Assembly: GCA_021810345.1 (NCBI GenBank)
Contig: JAJZIX010000005.1
Span: 1-58,623, forward strand
DNA from: Nanobdellota archaeon
Lineage (GTDB): Archaea; Nanobdellota; Nanobdellia; Parvarchaeales; Parvarchaeaceae
DNA length: 58,623 bases
Direction: 5' to 3'
The notes under the pieces were generated by a model. That model did no database searches and was not told where the DNA came from. It worked only from the letters and a program-made list of their open reading frames with translations. This document shows, piece after piece, positions 33,933 through 42,619 of this stretch (the first letter of the stretch is position 1; every line of letters starts with the position of its first letter). The position numbers and the translations under genes were made by a program.

Positions 33933-35504
33933 TTATTCTTTCTTGCGGCTGAATAATTTGAACAGCTTGTCAGCTTTTGCCAGCTTGACTATGAACCCTA
34001 TCTCATGGTTGTTTATTGTTTTTGTTATATACAGCATCCCCGTGTATACTAGTAATCCCAATATCAAGACTGCGGGCAGAAAGTGCAGTTGAACCCTCGG
34101 TAGTACGAAGTAAAGGAAAGCGGACATGACCCCCGCAGCTAGCAGTCCCTTAAGAAAATCAATATATGGGAGCTTTATCTTTATGAATTTTGACAGGAAA
34201 AACAGGTTTGATCCAAGCATCGACAAGCTCACTACCGCGTAGACAACCGCTGCGCCTACTGAGAGCATATATGGTATAACCAGGACGGAAAGAGAGAGTC
34301 CTAGTACGGCCCCTATTATTGTTGAGTACATGTAATACTTTTGCCTTCCAGTCGCGCTCAGGATTGAAGGCACTGGGCCAAAAAGCCCCGCTATAAGCAC
34401 TGGAATGAGCATTATTATGAATGGGATCTCTGCACCAGCGAACGCAGTTTTGTAAAGGTATGCGACCAGGTCCTTTGCCGAAAAGATTGATCCGAAGACC
34501 AGCGGGAAAGTTATGAGCGCGGAGTACTTAAGCAGCTTTTTCTGCAGGGTGTAGAAGACATCGAACTCCTTGTGCTCAAGGTGTTTTGTGATGGACGAGA
34601 AAAAGGCCGAGCCGATCGCAGCAGCGGGTACACCTATAAGCCCCGCCATGATAAGCCCTACTCTGTAAAAGCTAACAAAGGTCAGGTTTGGCGCAACTGC
34701 TCCAAGTATAAACACTATCAAGGGGCCGTAAAACAGCGAGACCAGCGAGCTGGCATAAGAGAAGTTTCTGTATTTTCTTATATGCTTTATCTCCTCCACG
34801 TTTGGTTTTTCTCTGCTTGGTTCTTTTTTGACTAGCCTGTACACGAAGAAGCCGCCCACGCTCGCAACAACAAGGTAGATCACATCATAAAAGGTTATGG
34901 CCCCAAGGAGCCCGAAACCAAGATAAACGACCGCAAGCTGCGCCAGTCTAAGCATATCAAAAAGAACGCCGGTTACGAAGCTGTACTTCATCTTTTGGTA
35001 TCCTATGTATACTTGGTTCTCAAAGCTTTCGCTCAAATTGAATACCACTATTCCTATAGCAAGTATCCGCAGCAGAGGCGCTATCTCAGGAGTATGGTAT
35101 ATAACGCTCAGGGGAGCCGCTGCGGCATACAATCCAACAGAAGCTACCAATGAGCTTATGATCAGCAATATTAGGTTGTGCTCAACTATCCATCTGAGCG
35201 ATTTTCTCTCGTTCTTAGCCCTATACCGAGCTATACCATAAAGCAACGAGCTGTTGAGGCCAAATGCCGACAACCCTGCAGCCAGGCTCCAATACATCGT
35301 TAGTATAGAGTAGACACCATAGTTCTGTGCGCCGAGCAACCTAACAAAAAGGATGCTAAGCAAGAATGCAACGATGAATTTTGAGCCAGAGCGCATAAAC
35401 CCAAAAAGGCTGTTGGATGCGATTGTAGTCTGCTCCTCCTCTATCTGATTGGCCCCTTGGTTGGTGCCTTCCTCTATATTTGTTTGGTCTACGCCGGCTT
35501 CCAT
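33933..35504 (-). CDS. Polysaccharide/oligosaccharide flippase (MOP/Wzx-like)
   Basis: The 523-residue protein has about 14 hydrophobic spans and the SLFGFMRSGSKFIVAFLLSILFVRLLGAQNYG start typical of Wzx/RfbX flippases, which move lipid-linked sugars across the membrane. The short N-terminal acidic tail is Gln/Glu-rich. It is the first gene of a minus-strand run (flippase, pgi, aglB, cmk, cbf5), placing the flippase logically ahead of the oligosaccharyltransferase. Confidence 0.85.
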   Translation of the reverse strand: MEAGVDQTNIEEGTNQGANQIEEEQTTIASNSLFGFMRSGSKFIVAFLLSILFVRLLGAQNYGVYSILTMYWSLAAGLSAFGLNSSLLYGIARYRAKNERKSLRWIVEHNLILLIISSLVASVGLYAAAAPLSVIYHTPEIAPLLRILAIGIVVFNLSESFENQVYIGYQKMKYSFVTGVLFDMLRLAQLAVVYLGFGLLGAITFYDVIYLVVASVGGFFVYRLVKKEPSREKPNVEEIKHIRKYRNFSYASSLVSLFYGPLIVFILGAVAPNLTFVSFYRVGLIMAGLIGVPAAAIGSAFFSSITKHLEHKEFDVFYTLQKKLLKYSALITFPLVFGSIFSAKDLVAYLYKTAFAGAEIPFIIMLIPVLIAGLFGPVPSILSATGRQKYYMYSTIIGAVLGLSLSVLVIPYMLSVGAAVVYAVVSLSMLGSNLFFLSKFIKIKLPYIDFLKGLLAAGVMSAFLYFVLPRVQLHFLPAVLILGLLVYTGMLYITKTINNHEIGFIVKLAKADKLFKLFSRKKE

Positions 35505-35605
35505 TATACTCTATACCTTTGATTTTGTTATTTAAAATCATTAAAAATCAGAGTTCATCCAAAATTTGGTTAATATCAAATGCAAGAATCAGCACATTAC
35601 ACCGT

Positions 35606-35646
35606 CAAATTAACCGCATTTTGCCGTGACATGCAAATTAACGCAT
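35606..35646 (+). repeat. Direct repeat CAAATTAAC(C)GCAT, two copies
   Basis: CAAATTAACCGCAT (35606-35619) and CAAATTAACGCAT (35634-35646) are 28 nt apart start to start, between the flippase and YchF-upstream genes. One copy has an extra C. They may be operator half-sites for the downstream promoter. Confidence 0.4.
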
Positions 35647-35669
35647 AAATAAGGAGAGGAATAAAACAA

Positions 35670-35707
35670 TAATATGCTTATGTCTTGTGCCTGCGAATCG
35701 CATATTA
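35670..35707 (+). promoter_or_regulatory. Inverted repeat TAATATGC...GCATATTA before the 117-residue membrane gene
   Basis: Eight-base arms separated by 22 nt; the right arm carries the TATA-like GCATATTAATG about 30 nt before the ATG at 35736. It may be an operator or form an RNA hairpin. Together with the direct repeat above, it fills the 230-nt gap between divergent genes. Confidence 0.4.
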
Positions 35708-35735
35708 ATGGAGGATTTACATCATATACAATTAT

Positions 35736-36089
35736 ATGGTAAACTTATTGTCTGCTACGTTTTTGCTTTTGTTGGGGTCTTTCTCCTTTCCATTTGGTTA
35801 CCTTCTAGGGGTTTACACCGAGGAGGAAATTACGTCGATTTCCCGAGCCGTTAAGTCAGATAAGATATTCGGCTGGTACTTCATAGCCGTTGAAATCCTG
35901 CTTCTTTCTGTCCTTTATGCGGGCTTGCAGGCCTATTTTGTGGTTGCGCTAGCGGCAATCATGCTGATTAATCTGGCTTTATCAGCTTTTTACACCGTCA
36001 TAAAATATGATTTTGTGAGGCTTATCTTGTATCAAATACTTTTCCTTGCCGCGACGATAATTCTGCTTATTGCGATAGAGGTGCTATGA
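35736..36089 (+). CDS. Small integral membrane protein (117 aa, about four spans)
   Basis: The protein is strongly hydrophobic with four predicted membrane helices (LLSATFLLLLGSFSFPFGYLL; IFGWYFIAVEILLLSVLYAGL; AYFVVALAAIMLINLALSAFY; LILYQILFLAATIILLIAIEVL). No family is recognised. Its end overlaps the GTPase gene by 4 nt (ATGA). Confidence 0.6.
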   Translation: MVNLLSATFLLLLGSFSFPFGYLLGVYTEEEITSISRAVKSDKIFGWYFIAVEILLLSVLYAGLQAYFVVALAAIMLINLALSAFYTVIKYDFVRLILYQILFLAATIILLIAIEVL

Positions 36090-37225
36090 AAATAGGTGTG
36101 ATAGGTAGAACGAACGTTGGGAAAAGCACTCTTTTTAAGGCGCTGACTTTAGAGGATGTACAGATAGAGGACAGACCGTTCACCACTATTGACCCCAACA
36201 AAGGGATAGGCTATCTGAGGGTCAAGTGCCCGGAATCAGACTTTGGTGTAAAATGCAATCCGCATAATGCCCCATGTTCGGATGGAATCAGGTCGGTGCC
36301 ATTTGATTTGATAGATGTTGCCGGTCTTATAGAGGGAGCAAGCAGTGGAAAGGGCCTTGGAAACAAGTTTCTGAGCGATGCAATGGAAGCAGAAGCATTG
36401 ATAGAGGTTATTGATGTCTCCGGCAAAACCAACTCCTCAGGCCTGCAAACAAGCGGGTACTATCCGGGCGAAGACGTTCGCATGGTGGAAAGCGAGCTTT
36501 TGGCGTGGCTGGATTCTATAATACTCAAGTCAAAGTTTAGGCTTGGCGAGGATATCGCTCTAATCGTATCAAAGAATCTATCCGGGCTGGGGCTGACCTA
36601 TGAGAAGGTAAAAGAGATCATAACAAGGCTCAAGATAACACAGATTAATCCAGAGACTGCGCACAGGATCTCGACAGAGATAATTAGAAAGGCAAAGCCG
36701 ATAGTGGTGGCCTGCAATAAGATGGATTCGGTAGAAAATCTAAAGGAGACAATGGACAGACTTAAAGGAGAATTTAGCTACGAGTTTATACCTTGCTCCG
36801 CTGCCGCAGAGCTCACGCTGAAGGAAGCTGCCAAACACGGCTTTATATCATACAATGGCAAGGAGTTCAAGACTCTAGTTGAGCCGAACGAGCAGCAGAA
36901 AAACGCATTAAGCATAATAAAAAAGATAATAGACAAGCACGGCGGGACCGGCGTGGACGAGCTGCTGAATAAGCTTGTATTTGACGCGATGGGGTATAAG
37001 GTCGTGTTTCCGGTCGAGGACGAAAAGAAACTGACCGATGGCCATGGCCGCATTCTTCCAGATGCGTATCTTGTGCCTGGTGACTATACTCCAAAGGACG
37101 TTGCCGGGCTAATACATTCGGAAATAGCCGACAAGTACAAGGGTGCTATAGACTGCAGGACCAATATGAAGATGAGGAATGATGCGCCGGTATCAAATGG
37201 GCAGGTCATAAAGATAATAGTATGA
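36086..37225 (+). CDS. OBG/YchF-family GTPase with TGS domain
   Basis: The 379-residue protein has the P-loop GRTNVGKSTLF, G3 region DVAGLIEGAS and G4 NKMD, followed by a C-terminal TGS-like domain (GRILPDAYLVPGDYTPKDVAGLIHSEI). The archaeal members are related to bacterial YchF; the NKMD motif here predicts GTP specificity, unlike the NxxE of ATP-binding YchF. Ribosome-associated role in related proteins. Overlaps the previous gene by 4 nt and the next by 4 nt, giving a tight operon with ksgA. Confidence 0.85.
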   Translation: MKIGVIGRTNVGKSTLFKALTLEDVQIEDRPFTTIDPNKGIGYLRVKCPESDFGVKCNPHNAPCSDGIRSVPFDLIDVAGLIEGASSGKGLGNKFLSDAMEAEALIEVIDVSGKTNSSGLQTSGYYPGEDVRMVESELLAWLDSIILKSKFRLGEDIALIVSKNLSGLGLTYEKVKEIITRLKITQINPETAHRISTEIIRKAKPIVVACNKMDSVENLKETMDRLKGEFSYEFIPCSAAAELTLKEAAKHGFISYNGKEFKTLVEPNEQQKNALSIIKKIIDKHGGTGVDELLNKLVFDAMGYKVVFPVEDEKKLTDGHGRILPDAYLVPGDYTPKDVAGLIHSEIADKYKGAIDCRTNMKMRNDAPVSNGQVIKIIV

Positions 37226-38025
37226 GAAACACAAAAGTCTTCCTTAACAGCGAAAAGGTCTTTAATAAGATAATAGAGGCATCGGACCTTAAAAAAAGCG
37301 ATGTGGTCTTGGAGATAGGAAGCGGGGATGGTAGGTTAACCAGGAGAATTGCACCGCTAGTTTCGAAGGTATACGCCATTGAGCTTGATCTGAATCTTTT
37401 GGATGCATCAAAGGTTTTTCTTGGTGAGTTTAAGAACATAGAGTACATAAACCAGGATATCCTTTCTTTTGAGTTTCCAGATGACGTAAACAAGATAATA
37501 TCAAACCTGCCATACGCAATATCATCTCCGGTTACAGAGAGGATAATAAATTTCTTGGACAATAAGAAAGGCTCCGAAGCAATCTTAATGTATCAGAAGG
37601 AGTTCGGAGAGAGGATGACAGCTATACCCGGCATAAGGGACTATTCAATGCTTTCTGTTTTCGTACAGTACACCTCGGAGCCGGAGCTAGTAATGCACGT
37701 CAGCAAAAGTGACTTTAGACCGAGGCCAGCAGTCGACTCTGTTGTCATAAAACTCAAGCCAAAAAACAGAGGTATAGACCAGAGCTTTTTGTCGTTTGCG
37801 CGGCTGCTTTTTCAGCACAAGAAAAAGAACCTGTATTCGGCGCTTATGGACTCTAGGATGCACTTGAATGTAAAAAATAAAGACGAGTTGAGGGAAAAGA
37901 TGAAAAGCTTGGATGAGAAGCTGCTTAAAACAAAAGTTTTCTTCTTCAACGTCGATGAATTGATGCTTATATACGATGAGGTAAAAAGAGCATCATTATG
38001 GCCAAAGGGAAAGTCAAAATTGTAA
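37222..38025 (+). CDS. ksgA: 16S rRNA dimethyladenosine transferase (KsgA/Dim1)
   Basis: The 267-residue methyltransferase has the SAM motif LEIGSGDGRLTRRIA near residue 35 and the catalytic NLPY motif (IISNLPYAISSPV) near residue 95. It dimethylates two adenosines at the 3' end of 16S rRNA, a late step of small subunit assembly. Its end overlaps the site-2 protease gene by 28 nt in another frame. Confidence 0.95.
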   Translation: MRNTKVFLNSEKVFNKIIEASDLKKSDVVLEIGSGDGRLTRRIAPLVSKVYAIELDLNLLDASKVFLGEFKNIEYINQDILSFEFPDDVNKIISNLPYAISSPVTERIINFLDNKKGSEAILMYQKEFGERMTAIPGIRDYSMLSVFVQYTSEPELVMHVSKSDFRPRPAVDSVVIKLKPKNRGIDQSFLSFARLLFQHKKKNLYSALMDSRMHLNVKNKDELREKMKSLDEKLLKTKVFFFNVDELMLIYDEVKRASLWPKGKSKL

Positions 38026-38828
38026 GAAAGAGGCCGCTGTCGAGAGTTTTCAGCTATAAAAAACAGCCGTGGGAGAGGGTAATAGGCCTGAATTACCAGG
38101 GCAGGAGCTCTAGACCCTCACTGAATTTCAGGAGGTTCAGGGATAGGTTTACGCGCAGAGAGCTCTGGAATATAGCAATAGCTTGGGCGGTCCTCGCAGT
38201 TGCATTTGGATACGTTCTTTTCTTAGATATCCGCTCAATACCCTTGGTTTACATGATAGCCGCGTCCGCCATAGTTTTGGGCCCAGCATTCATAATGCAC
38301 GAGCTGATGCACAAATTTGAGGCACAGAAATTCGGCTATCAGGCACAGTTCATGATATGGCCTGCCGGCCTAATTCTTGCTCTGGTCACTGCTTTCTTGG
38401 TAGGATTGCTGTTCGCTGCTCCAGGTGCTACATATTTCCAGCCAGACCCGGAGGAGCCATTCATGGATCCTGAGGGATTTACGCAGCGCTATGGAGTTAT
38501 ATCATTTGCCGGACCTGCAATAAATTTGATCTTCGGTTTTGTGTTCCTCTTGCTTTTCTATCTTTTCATGTTCTTCCTGCCCTACATCGGAGTATCGACG
38601 GTTACTATCTTCGTGGCGCTTGTTTTTGGGTTGGGTACATTCATAAACTTTTACCTAGCTGCATTCAATCTTCTGCCGTTGGGAAACCCAAATTCCATTG
38701 CACTTGATGGTGCAAAAGTATTTAGATGGAACAAGAAGTACTGGGCAGCTTCTTTTGGCGTCTCCGTAACCATCTCCGCATTGATTCTTTTGGGTGTGAT
38801 TCCCGTATTGAAGGTCTTCGGCCTGTGA
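37998..38828 (+). CDS. Site-2 protease family (M50) metallopeptidase
   Basis: A basic cytosolic head of about 55 residues (VRKRPLSRVFSYKK) is followed by six hydrophobic segments. The zinc motif is HELMHKF near residue 101, and an FNLLPLGNPNSIALDGAKV segment later supplies the third ligand Asp (usually xNPDG or LDG). It probably cleaves membrane-anchored substrates. The start lies 28 nt inside the ksgA gene. A second M50 protein, of the RseP type, is encoded 3 kb away. Confidence 0.82.
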   Translation: MAKGKVKIVRKRPLSRVFSYKKQPWERVIGLNYQGRSSRPSLNFRRFRDRFTRRELWNIAIAWAVLAVAFGYVLFLDIRSIPLVYMIAASAIVLGPAFIMHELMHKFEAQKFGYQAQFMIWPAGLILALVTAFLVGLLFAAPGATYFQPDPEEPFMDPEGFTQRYGVISFAGPAINLIFGFVFLLLFYLFMFFLPYIGVSTVTIFVALVFGLGTFINFYLAAFNLLPLGNPNSIALDGAKVFRWNKKYWAASFGVSVTISALILLGVIPVLKVFGL

Positions 38829-38868
38829 CCGCGTAACATTTATAATACAGCAGAGAGTATGCTTGATT

Positions 38869-39570
38869 ATGGATTCGTACGTATTGAATGAGCAGCCCAA
38901 AAACGCAAGATTTATAATAACCGCATTTCAGACCGCAGGGTACATCTCCCTTCTGGCAGTCAAGTACTTAGAGGAACAGAAAGCAATAAAGGATATAGGT
39001 TATATAAATATCGATTCTATGCAGGAATTTGGCACCGTGATAGACGGCGTTATACAGTCCCCAATAAGGATATTATTGGGAGATTCAGCTCTTTTTGTGA
39101 CATCCCAGTTTCCGCTCCCACAGGCGTCAATAGACAGCATAGTGCAGCAGATCATAGCCCTATCAAAGAAGTTTAAACCGGAATACGTAATAGCGCTAGA
39201 TGGTATAGGCATAGACAGCGCGAAAGACACAAGCCACGTATACTACGCATCCAATGATTCGGAGGCAAAGCTGGAAAAAGTCCAGAAGCTTAAAGAAGGT
39301 GCCATAATAGGGATAAACTCCGAACTATCATTCAAAACAAAGGAGATAAATGTGCCGATGCTCACGCTCATGGCAGAAACCCATTCAAGCATACCAGACG
39401 GTATAGCCGCATCTGCGCTGATATCTGTCCTGGGCCAGATAACCGGTATGAACGTCGATACTTCAAAGCTGGTCTCCGAGTACAAGAAGACTATAAGCAA
39501 AATAAACGAGATATTTAAGAGGGCCCAAAAGCCGGTTTCCCCGAGTGACAAAGAGAACATGTACGGATAA
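38869..39570 (+). CDS. PAC2-family protein (proteasome assembly chaperone-like)
   Basis: The 233-residue protein has the PAC2 pattern: N-terminal FIITAFQTAGYISLLAVKYL, then YVIALDGIGID and a mid-region MLTLMAETHSSIPDGIAASALISVL. PAC2 proteins in archaea are related to eukaryotic proteasome assembly chaperones. ATG 38869 is preferred over TTG 38863 because a TTTATAATA box lies 27 nt before it. Function in archaea is not settled. Confidence 0.82.
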   Translation: MDSYVLNEQPKNARFIITAFQTAGYISLLAVKYLEEQKAIKDIGYINIDSMQEFGTVIDGVIQSPIRILLGDSALFVTSQFPLPQASIDSIVQQIIALSKKFKPEYVIALDGIGIDSAKDTSHVYYASNDSEAKLEKVQKLKEGAIIGINSELSFKTKEINVPMLTLMAETHSSIPDGIAASALISVLGQITGMNVDTSKLVSEYKKTISKINEIFKRAQKPVSPSDKENMYG

Positions 39571-39575
39571 GGCCT

Positions 39576-40001
39576 TCAGTTAAGTGGTTTTATCAGTGGC
39601 TGCTTCTCGGTCCTTTCGCTTCGTTCATTCAGGTATTTTGATACATTCCCGTCCATGAAAGAAGTAGAATAAGCCGTTATATCGGTTATTTTTACCCATT
39701 TGTATGTCTGGAAAGCTGAAGTGACGTCTGGGTCGCCGGATTCATACTCTATTATATATAAGAAATAGTTGAGCTTCGGGTTTTCGCTAGGAGAGTACTT
39801 AAATACCTTCTCACCCATCGAGTAGTCTATCTTGAATTTGGATAGAAGGTCGCTTATCGCCATCCTCGGGCTGGTATCCTGGTCTATGTCTACGAATGGA
39901 AAAACCCATGTTGCCCTTGGCATCAATTTGTCCTGTTCCTTGAGCTTTACCAAGAGAACGTAGTCGTCCTTTATTACCAAAGCAGATACCCTTCTAGCCA
40001 T
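39576..40001 (-). CDS. NUDIX-fold protein with degenerate catalytic box
   Basis: The 141-residue protein resembles NUDIX hydrolases at its start (RRVSALVIKDDYVLLVKL) but the catalytic box is not recognisable: where GX5EX7REUXEEXGU should be, the sequence reads WVFPFVDIDQDTSPRMAISDLL, lacking REUXEE. Hydrolase activity is therefore doubtful; it may bind a nucleotide or be a divergent enzyme. It ends 6 nt after the convergent PAC2 gene. Confidence 0.6.
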   Translation of the reverse strand: MARRVSALVIKDDYVLLVKLKEQDKLMPRATWVFPFVDIDQDTSPRMAISDLLSKFKIDYSMGEKVFKYSPSENPKLNYFLYIIEYESGDPDVTSAFQTYKWVKITDITAYSTSFMDGNVSKYLNERSERTEKQPLIKPLN

Positions 40002-40078
40002 ATTACTTTATGTCTTTCTGTTTATTAAAACTTGATTTTTCTATAATGCTTAAATATTGTGGGGCACAGATATCTAAT

Positions 40079-40375
40079 ATGGATAAGAGTTATACGATAA
40101 GCCTGCTGATACTTTTGGCTTTGGTAGTTGTTGCCATACTATTCTATACAAACCCATATGAAAACCACAGGGAAAGCGCAATAGGGTTGTGCGAGTTGGC
40201 GTGCAAGCACATTGCGCAGAACTCTACGATTTTGTCCTCCTCTCAGATATGCTTATACAAAAATATAAGCTTCAGCTACTCATGCGCCGTGTCTCCGGTA
40301 CAGAACCAGTCGATATGCGGCAATCCGACAACAATCTACCTAAGTAATTCGTGCAGCTTAGAATCTATCGGCTAA
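40079..40375 (+). CDS. Small membrane-anchored extracellular protein (98 aa), six cysteines
   Basis: MDKSYTISLLILLALVVVAILFY is a single N-terminal anchor, followed by about 75 residues with six cysteines (CELAC, ICLY, SCAV, ICGN, SCSL), likely disulfide-bonded outside the cell. ATG 40079 is preferred over the ORF-track start at 40010: a TTAAATATT box lies about 25 nt before it. It converges with tfe, whose end is 2 nt away. Function unknown. Confidence 0.62.
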   Translation: MDKSYTISLLILLALVVVAILFYTNPYENHRESAIGLCELACKHIAQNSTILSSSQICLYKNISFSYSCAVSPVQNQSICGNPTTIYLSNSCSLESIG

Positions 40376-40377
40376 AG

Positions 40378-41004
40378 CTACTTTTCTTTTACAAGCTTTT
40401 CCAGGTTCTCTATCTTCTTCTGTAGGAATTTTATTCTCTTCTGTTTGTCCTCTATGAATTCTGAGTTTTCGAGGTGCTGTAGTACCCCGCCGCAGTTCGC
40501 GCATTTAAAGTCATTTTCAAGCGCCTCATTAAGGCTATATCTTCTATTGCAGGTTTCACACACGTAAAAATCAGCTGTTTTATTGAGTTCAATCGACTTT
40601 TCTGCCTGTTTAATCTCATCGCTGTATATTCCTTTCAGAAGGAAAACCAGCCTTTCCGGGTTTGCTTTCCAGTAGTATGTGTACCAGGCCTTTGCCCCGC
40701 GTCTGACTTTTATGTAAGAGACCAAATTCTTATTATACAGTTTGTACAAGTACTTCCTTATTGCATTTGCCCTGTTGAATTTCATCTTCTTTGCAAGAGC
40801 ATTCTCCTCGGTCTGGCCGTGCGTAATCAAGTATTTGAAGACTTCTATACCTTTGTCCCCGCTGAGATCCAGAAGGTATTTGATAGCTTCTTCTATACCA
40901 AGGAGCTTTTTCATGTTCACAACGAACACTTTTTCCTTTGGTTTTCTTGTAATTGATCTTTTTTTGTTCGCTGATTTTTTAATGTTCTTCTTTCTTTTTG
41001 CCAT
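40378..41004 (-). CDS. tfe: Transcription factor E, alpha subunit
   Basis: The 208-residue protein has a basic N-terminal extension (KRKKNIKKSANKKRS), a winged helix (TEENALAKKMKFNRANAIRKYLYKLYNKNLV), and a C-terminal zinc ribbon (CETCNRRYSL...CANCGG). This is archaeal TFE, which stabilises the open promoter complex with RNA polymerase. The Lys-rich start is longer than in most TFE and may add nucleic-acid binding. Confidence 0.9.
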   Translation of the reverse strand: MAKRKKNIKKSANKKRSITRKPKEKVFVVNMKKLLGIEEAIKYLLDLSGDKGIEVFKYLITHGQTEENALAKKMKFNRANAIRKYLYKLYNKNLVSYIKVRRGAKAWYTYYWKANPERLVFLLKGIYSDEIKQAEKSIELNKTADFYVCETCNRRYSLNEALENDFKCANCGGVLQHLENSEFIEDKQKRIKFLQKKIENLEKLVKEK

Positions 41005-41039
41005 GTTTAATGAATGCAGCCAAGTTATTTATCTCTTTC

Positions 41040-42344
41040 TCACAGTAGTTTGAAGAGGAAGGTTCCAAGTGGTGTTAACAGCAGGAACAGGACTGAGAAC
41101 GCTATTATCACGGCATTTGTTGCATTAAGAAGCCGGGTTTTATCTTTTATTTTGTATCCCAAAAGCTCATAAACCATCTTGCATCCGTCTGTAATGTAGA
41201 ATATCGGCAAGAAATTCGCCAGTCCCAAACCGAATGCTATCAACAGTATCCAGAAGAACAGGCCATCAAACCAAAACAGGATCTGGTCTGATAACGTTGG
41301 CCCGGCGGCGATGTACGTTGGGAAGGGCGTTATAAGGAAGCCGCTTGTGGGCCCTGTAACCTCCCCGAAAAACCCAAGATAAGGGTGTTCCAGGTTTTCT
41401 GCCAGGTAAAGCGTTTTATTGATATATGATGCCGCACCAGATACTCCATACCCACTGTAAGCAGGCAAAGCAAGCGAAGTATTGTAAATCTTCTTCATTG
41501 TGTAGTTCTGGCCGGTTGTTGCGGTCAAAGTTACATTCTTGGTAGGATTCATCGACAGCTCTGTAAACAGCTGTTGCACAGAAGTAAACTCCATGCCATT
41601 TACTTTATTTATTGTTTGTCCAGAGAGCAATCCTGATATGTTCGCCGGGCCTCCAGCCACTACACCAGTTACATGCAAGTAAAGAGGGAGATAAGCAACA
41701 GAATTGGTGGAGATCAGGTAATTTGACAATAATAGGAACAAAATTAGGAAAATAACTCCAGTTACAACGTTCGTGAACGACCCTGCCGCAAGGACCTTCA
41801 GCCTGTCGAATCTGTGCGCCTTTTCAAACTGCTTTTGATCCGGCTCCACAAAAGCCAGTGGCAGTATCCCGAGGAAAAAGCCGAAGCCGGACGACTTTAG
41901 CTTTATCTTCTTTGACAGCGCAACTATCCCGTGTGATGCCTCATGCGTTGTCACCACTAGTATAAGGGCTATTATCCAGTAGATTATTGGCACGCCAACT
42001 ATGCCGGGTACACCGGACACTGGCAGCACAAGCGTAGCTCCGGCTGCGGTAGTCGAGGGGTGTGTTATAACAGACTGAAAGTAGGGTATGACAATGTAAA
42101 TTGTAAGGATGATCGCGCCTATCCCGGTAAAAACACCTATTATGCTGTATATATTTACAATTCTCTTGAACCTCGAGAGGCTTTTCATTATCTTGAGGCC
42201 GAGCTTTGTCCTATAAACAAATATTATCTTCCCCTCGACAGAGAATTTTTTCCTGTTTATTATTACGAATAGACCTATAAGAAGAAACAGCACTAACGCC
42301 AATACATTGTTCTCATTTGCGTAAAAGAAACCTGCAAACGACAT
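41040..42344 (-). CDS. RseP-like site-2 protease (M50) with PDZ domain
   Basis: The 434-residue membrane protease has zinc motif HEASHG near residue 134, a PDZ-like extracytoplasmic domain (HVTGVVAGGPANISGLLSGQTINKVNG) and a C-terminal metal-ligand segment FYITDGCKMVYELLG. The order of motifs agrees with the S2P/RseP family, which cleaves membrane proteins after a first cut elsewhere. It is separated from tfe by 35 nt and from L40e by 14 nt, so the three may form one operon. Confidence 0.87.
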   Translation of the reverse strand: MSFAGFFYANENNVLALVLFLLIGLFVIINRKKFSVEGKIIFVYRTKLGLKIMKSLSRFKRIVNIYSIIGVFTGIGAIILTIYIVIPYFQSVITHPSTTAAGATLVLPVSGVPGIVGVPIIYWIIALILVVTTHEASHGIVALSKKIKLKSSGFGFFLGILPLAFVEPDQKQFEKAHRFDRLKVLAAGSFTNVVTGVIFLILFLLLSNYLISTNSVAYLPLYLHVTGVVAGGPANISGLLSGQTINKVNGMEFTSVQQLFTELSMNPTKNVTLTATTGQNYTMKKIYNTSLALPAYSGYGVSGAASYINKTLYLAENLEHPYLGFFGEVTGPTSGFLITPFPTYIAAGPTLSDQILFWFDGLFFWILLIAFGLGLANFLPIFYITDGCKMVYELLGYKIKDKTRLLNATNAVIIAFSVLFLLLTPLGTFLFKLL

Positions 42345-42358
42345 TTACATTTTCTCCT

Positions 42359-42547
42359 TTAGACCTTCAATTTCTTTATTTCCTTATGCTTAGGCCTAAG
42401 TGCAAGGGACCCGCATTTTCTGCATCTCACCACGTTCGGTCTCAGTAGCTTTGGGTTGGAAACTCTTATCTTTGCATTGCAATTCCTGCAAACATATACG
42501 TCCTTAAACAACCTCGCATCTGCGACTGGATTTGATCTTTCTGCCAT
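42359..42547 (-). CDS. rpl40e: Ribosomal protein L40e
   Basis: At 62 residues, this has the zinc-binding pair YVCRNCNAKI and RCRKCGSLALR and ends in the basic RPKHKEIKKLKV, matching archaeal L40e (the ubiquitin-fusion protein in eukaryotes, here unfused). It is part of the large ribosomal subunit. Its start is clear. Confidence 0.93.
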   Translation of the reverse strand: MAERSNPVADARLFKDVYVCRNCNAKIRVSNPKLLRPNVVRCRKCGSLALRPKHKEIKKLKV

Positions 42548-42619
42548 ATAATTTTATATTACCTTGATATTATTCTACGTGTTGGTTTATATAAATATAA
42601 GCTTTTCCTAATCTAGGGT

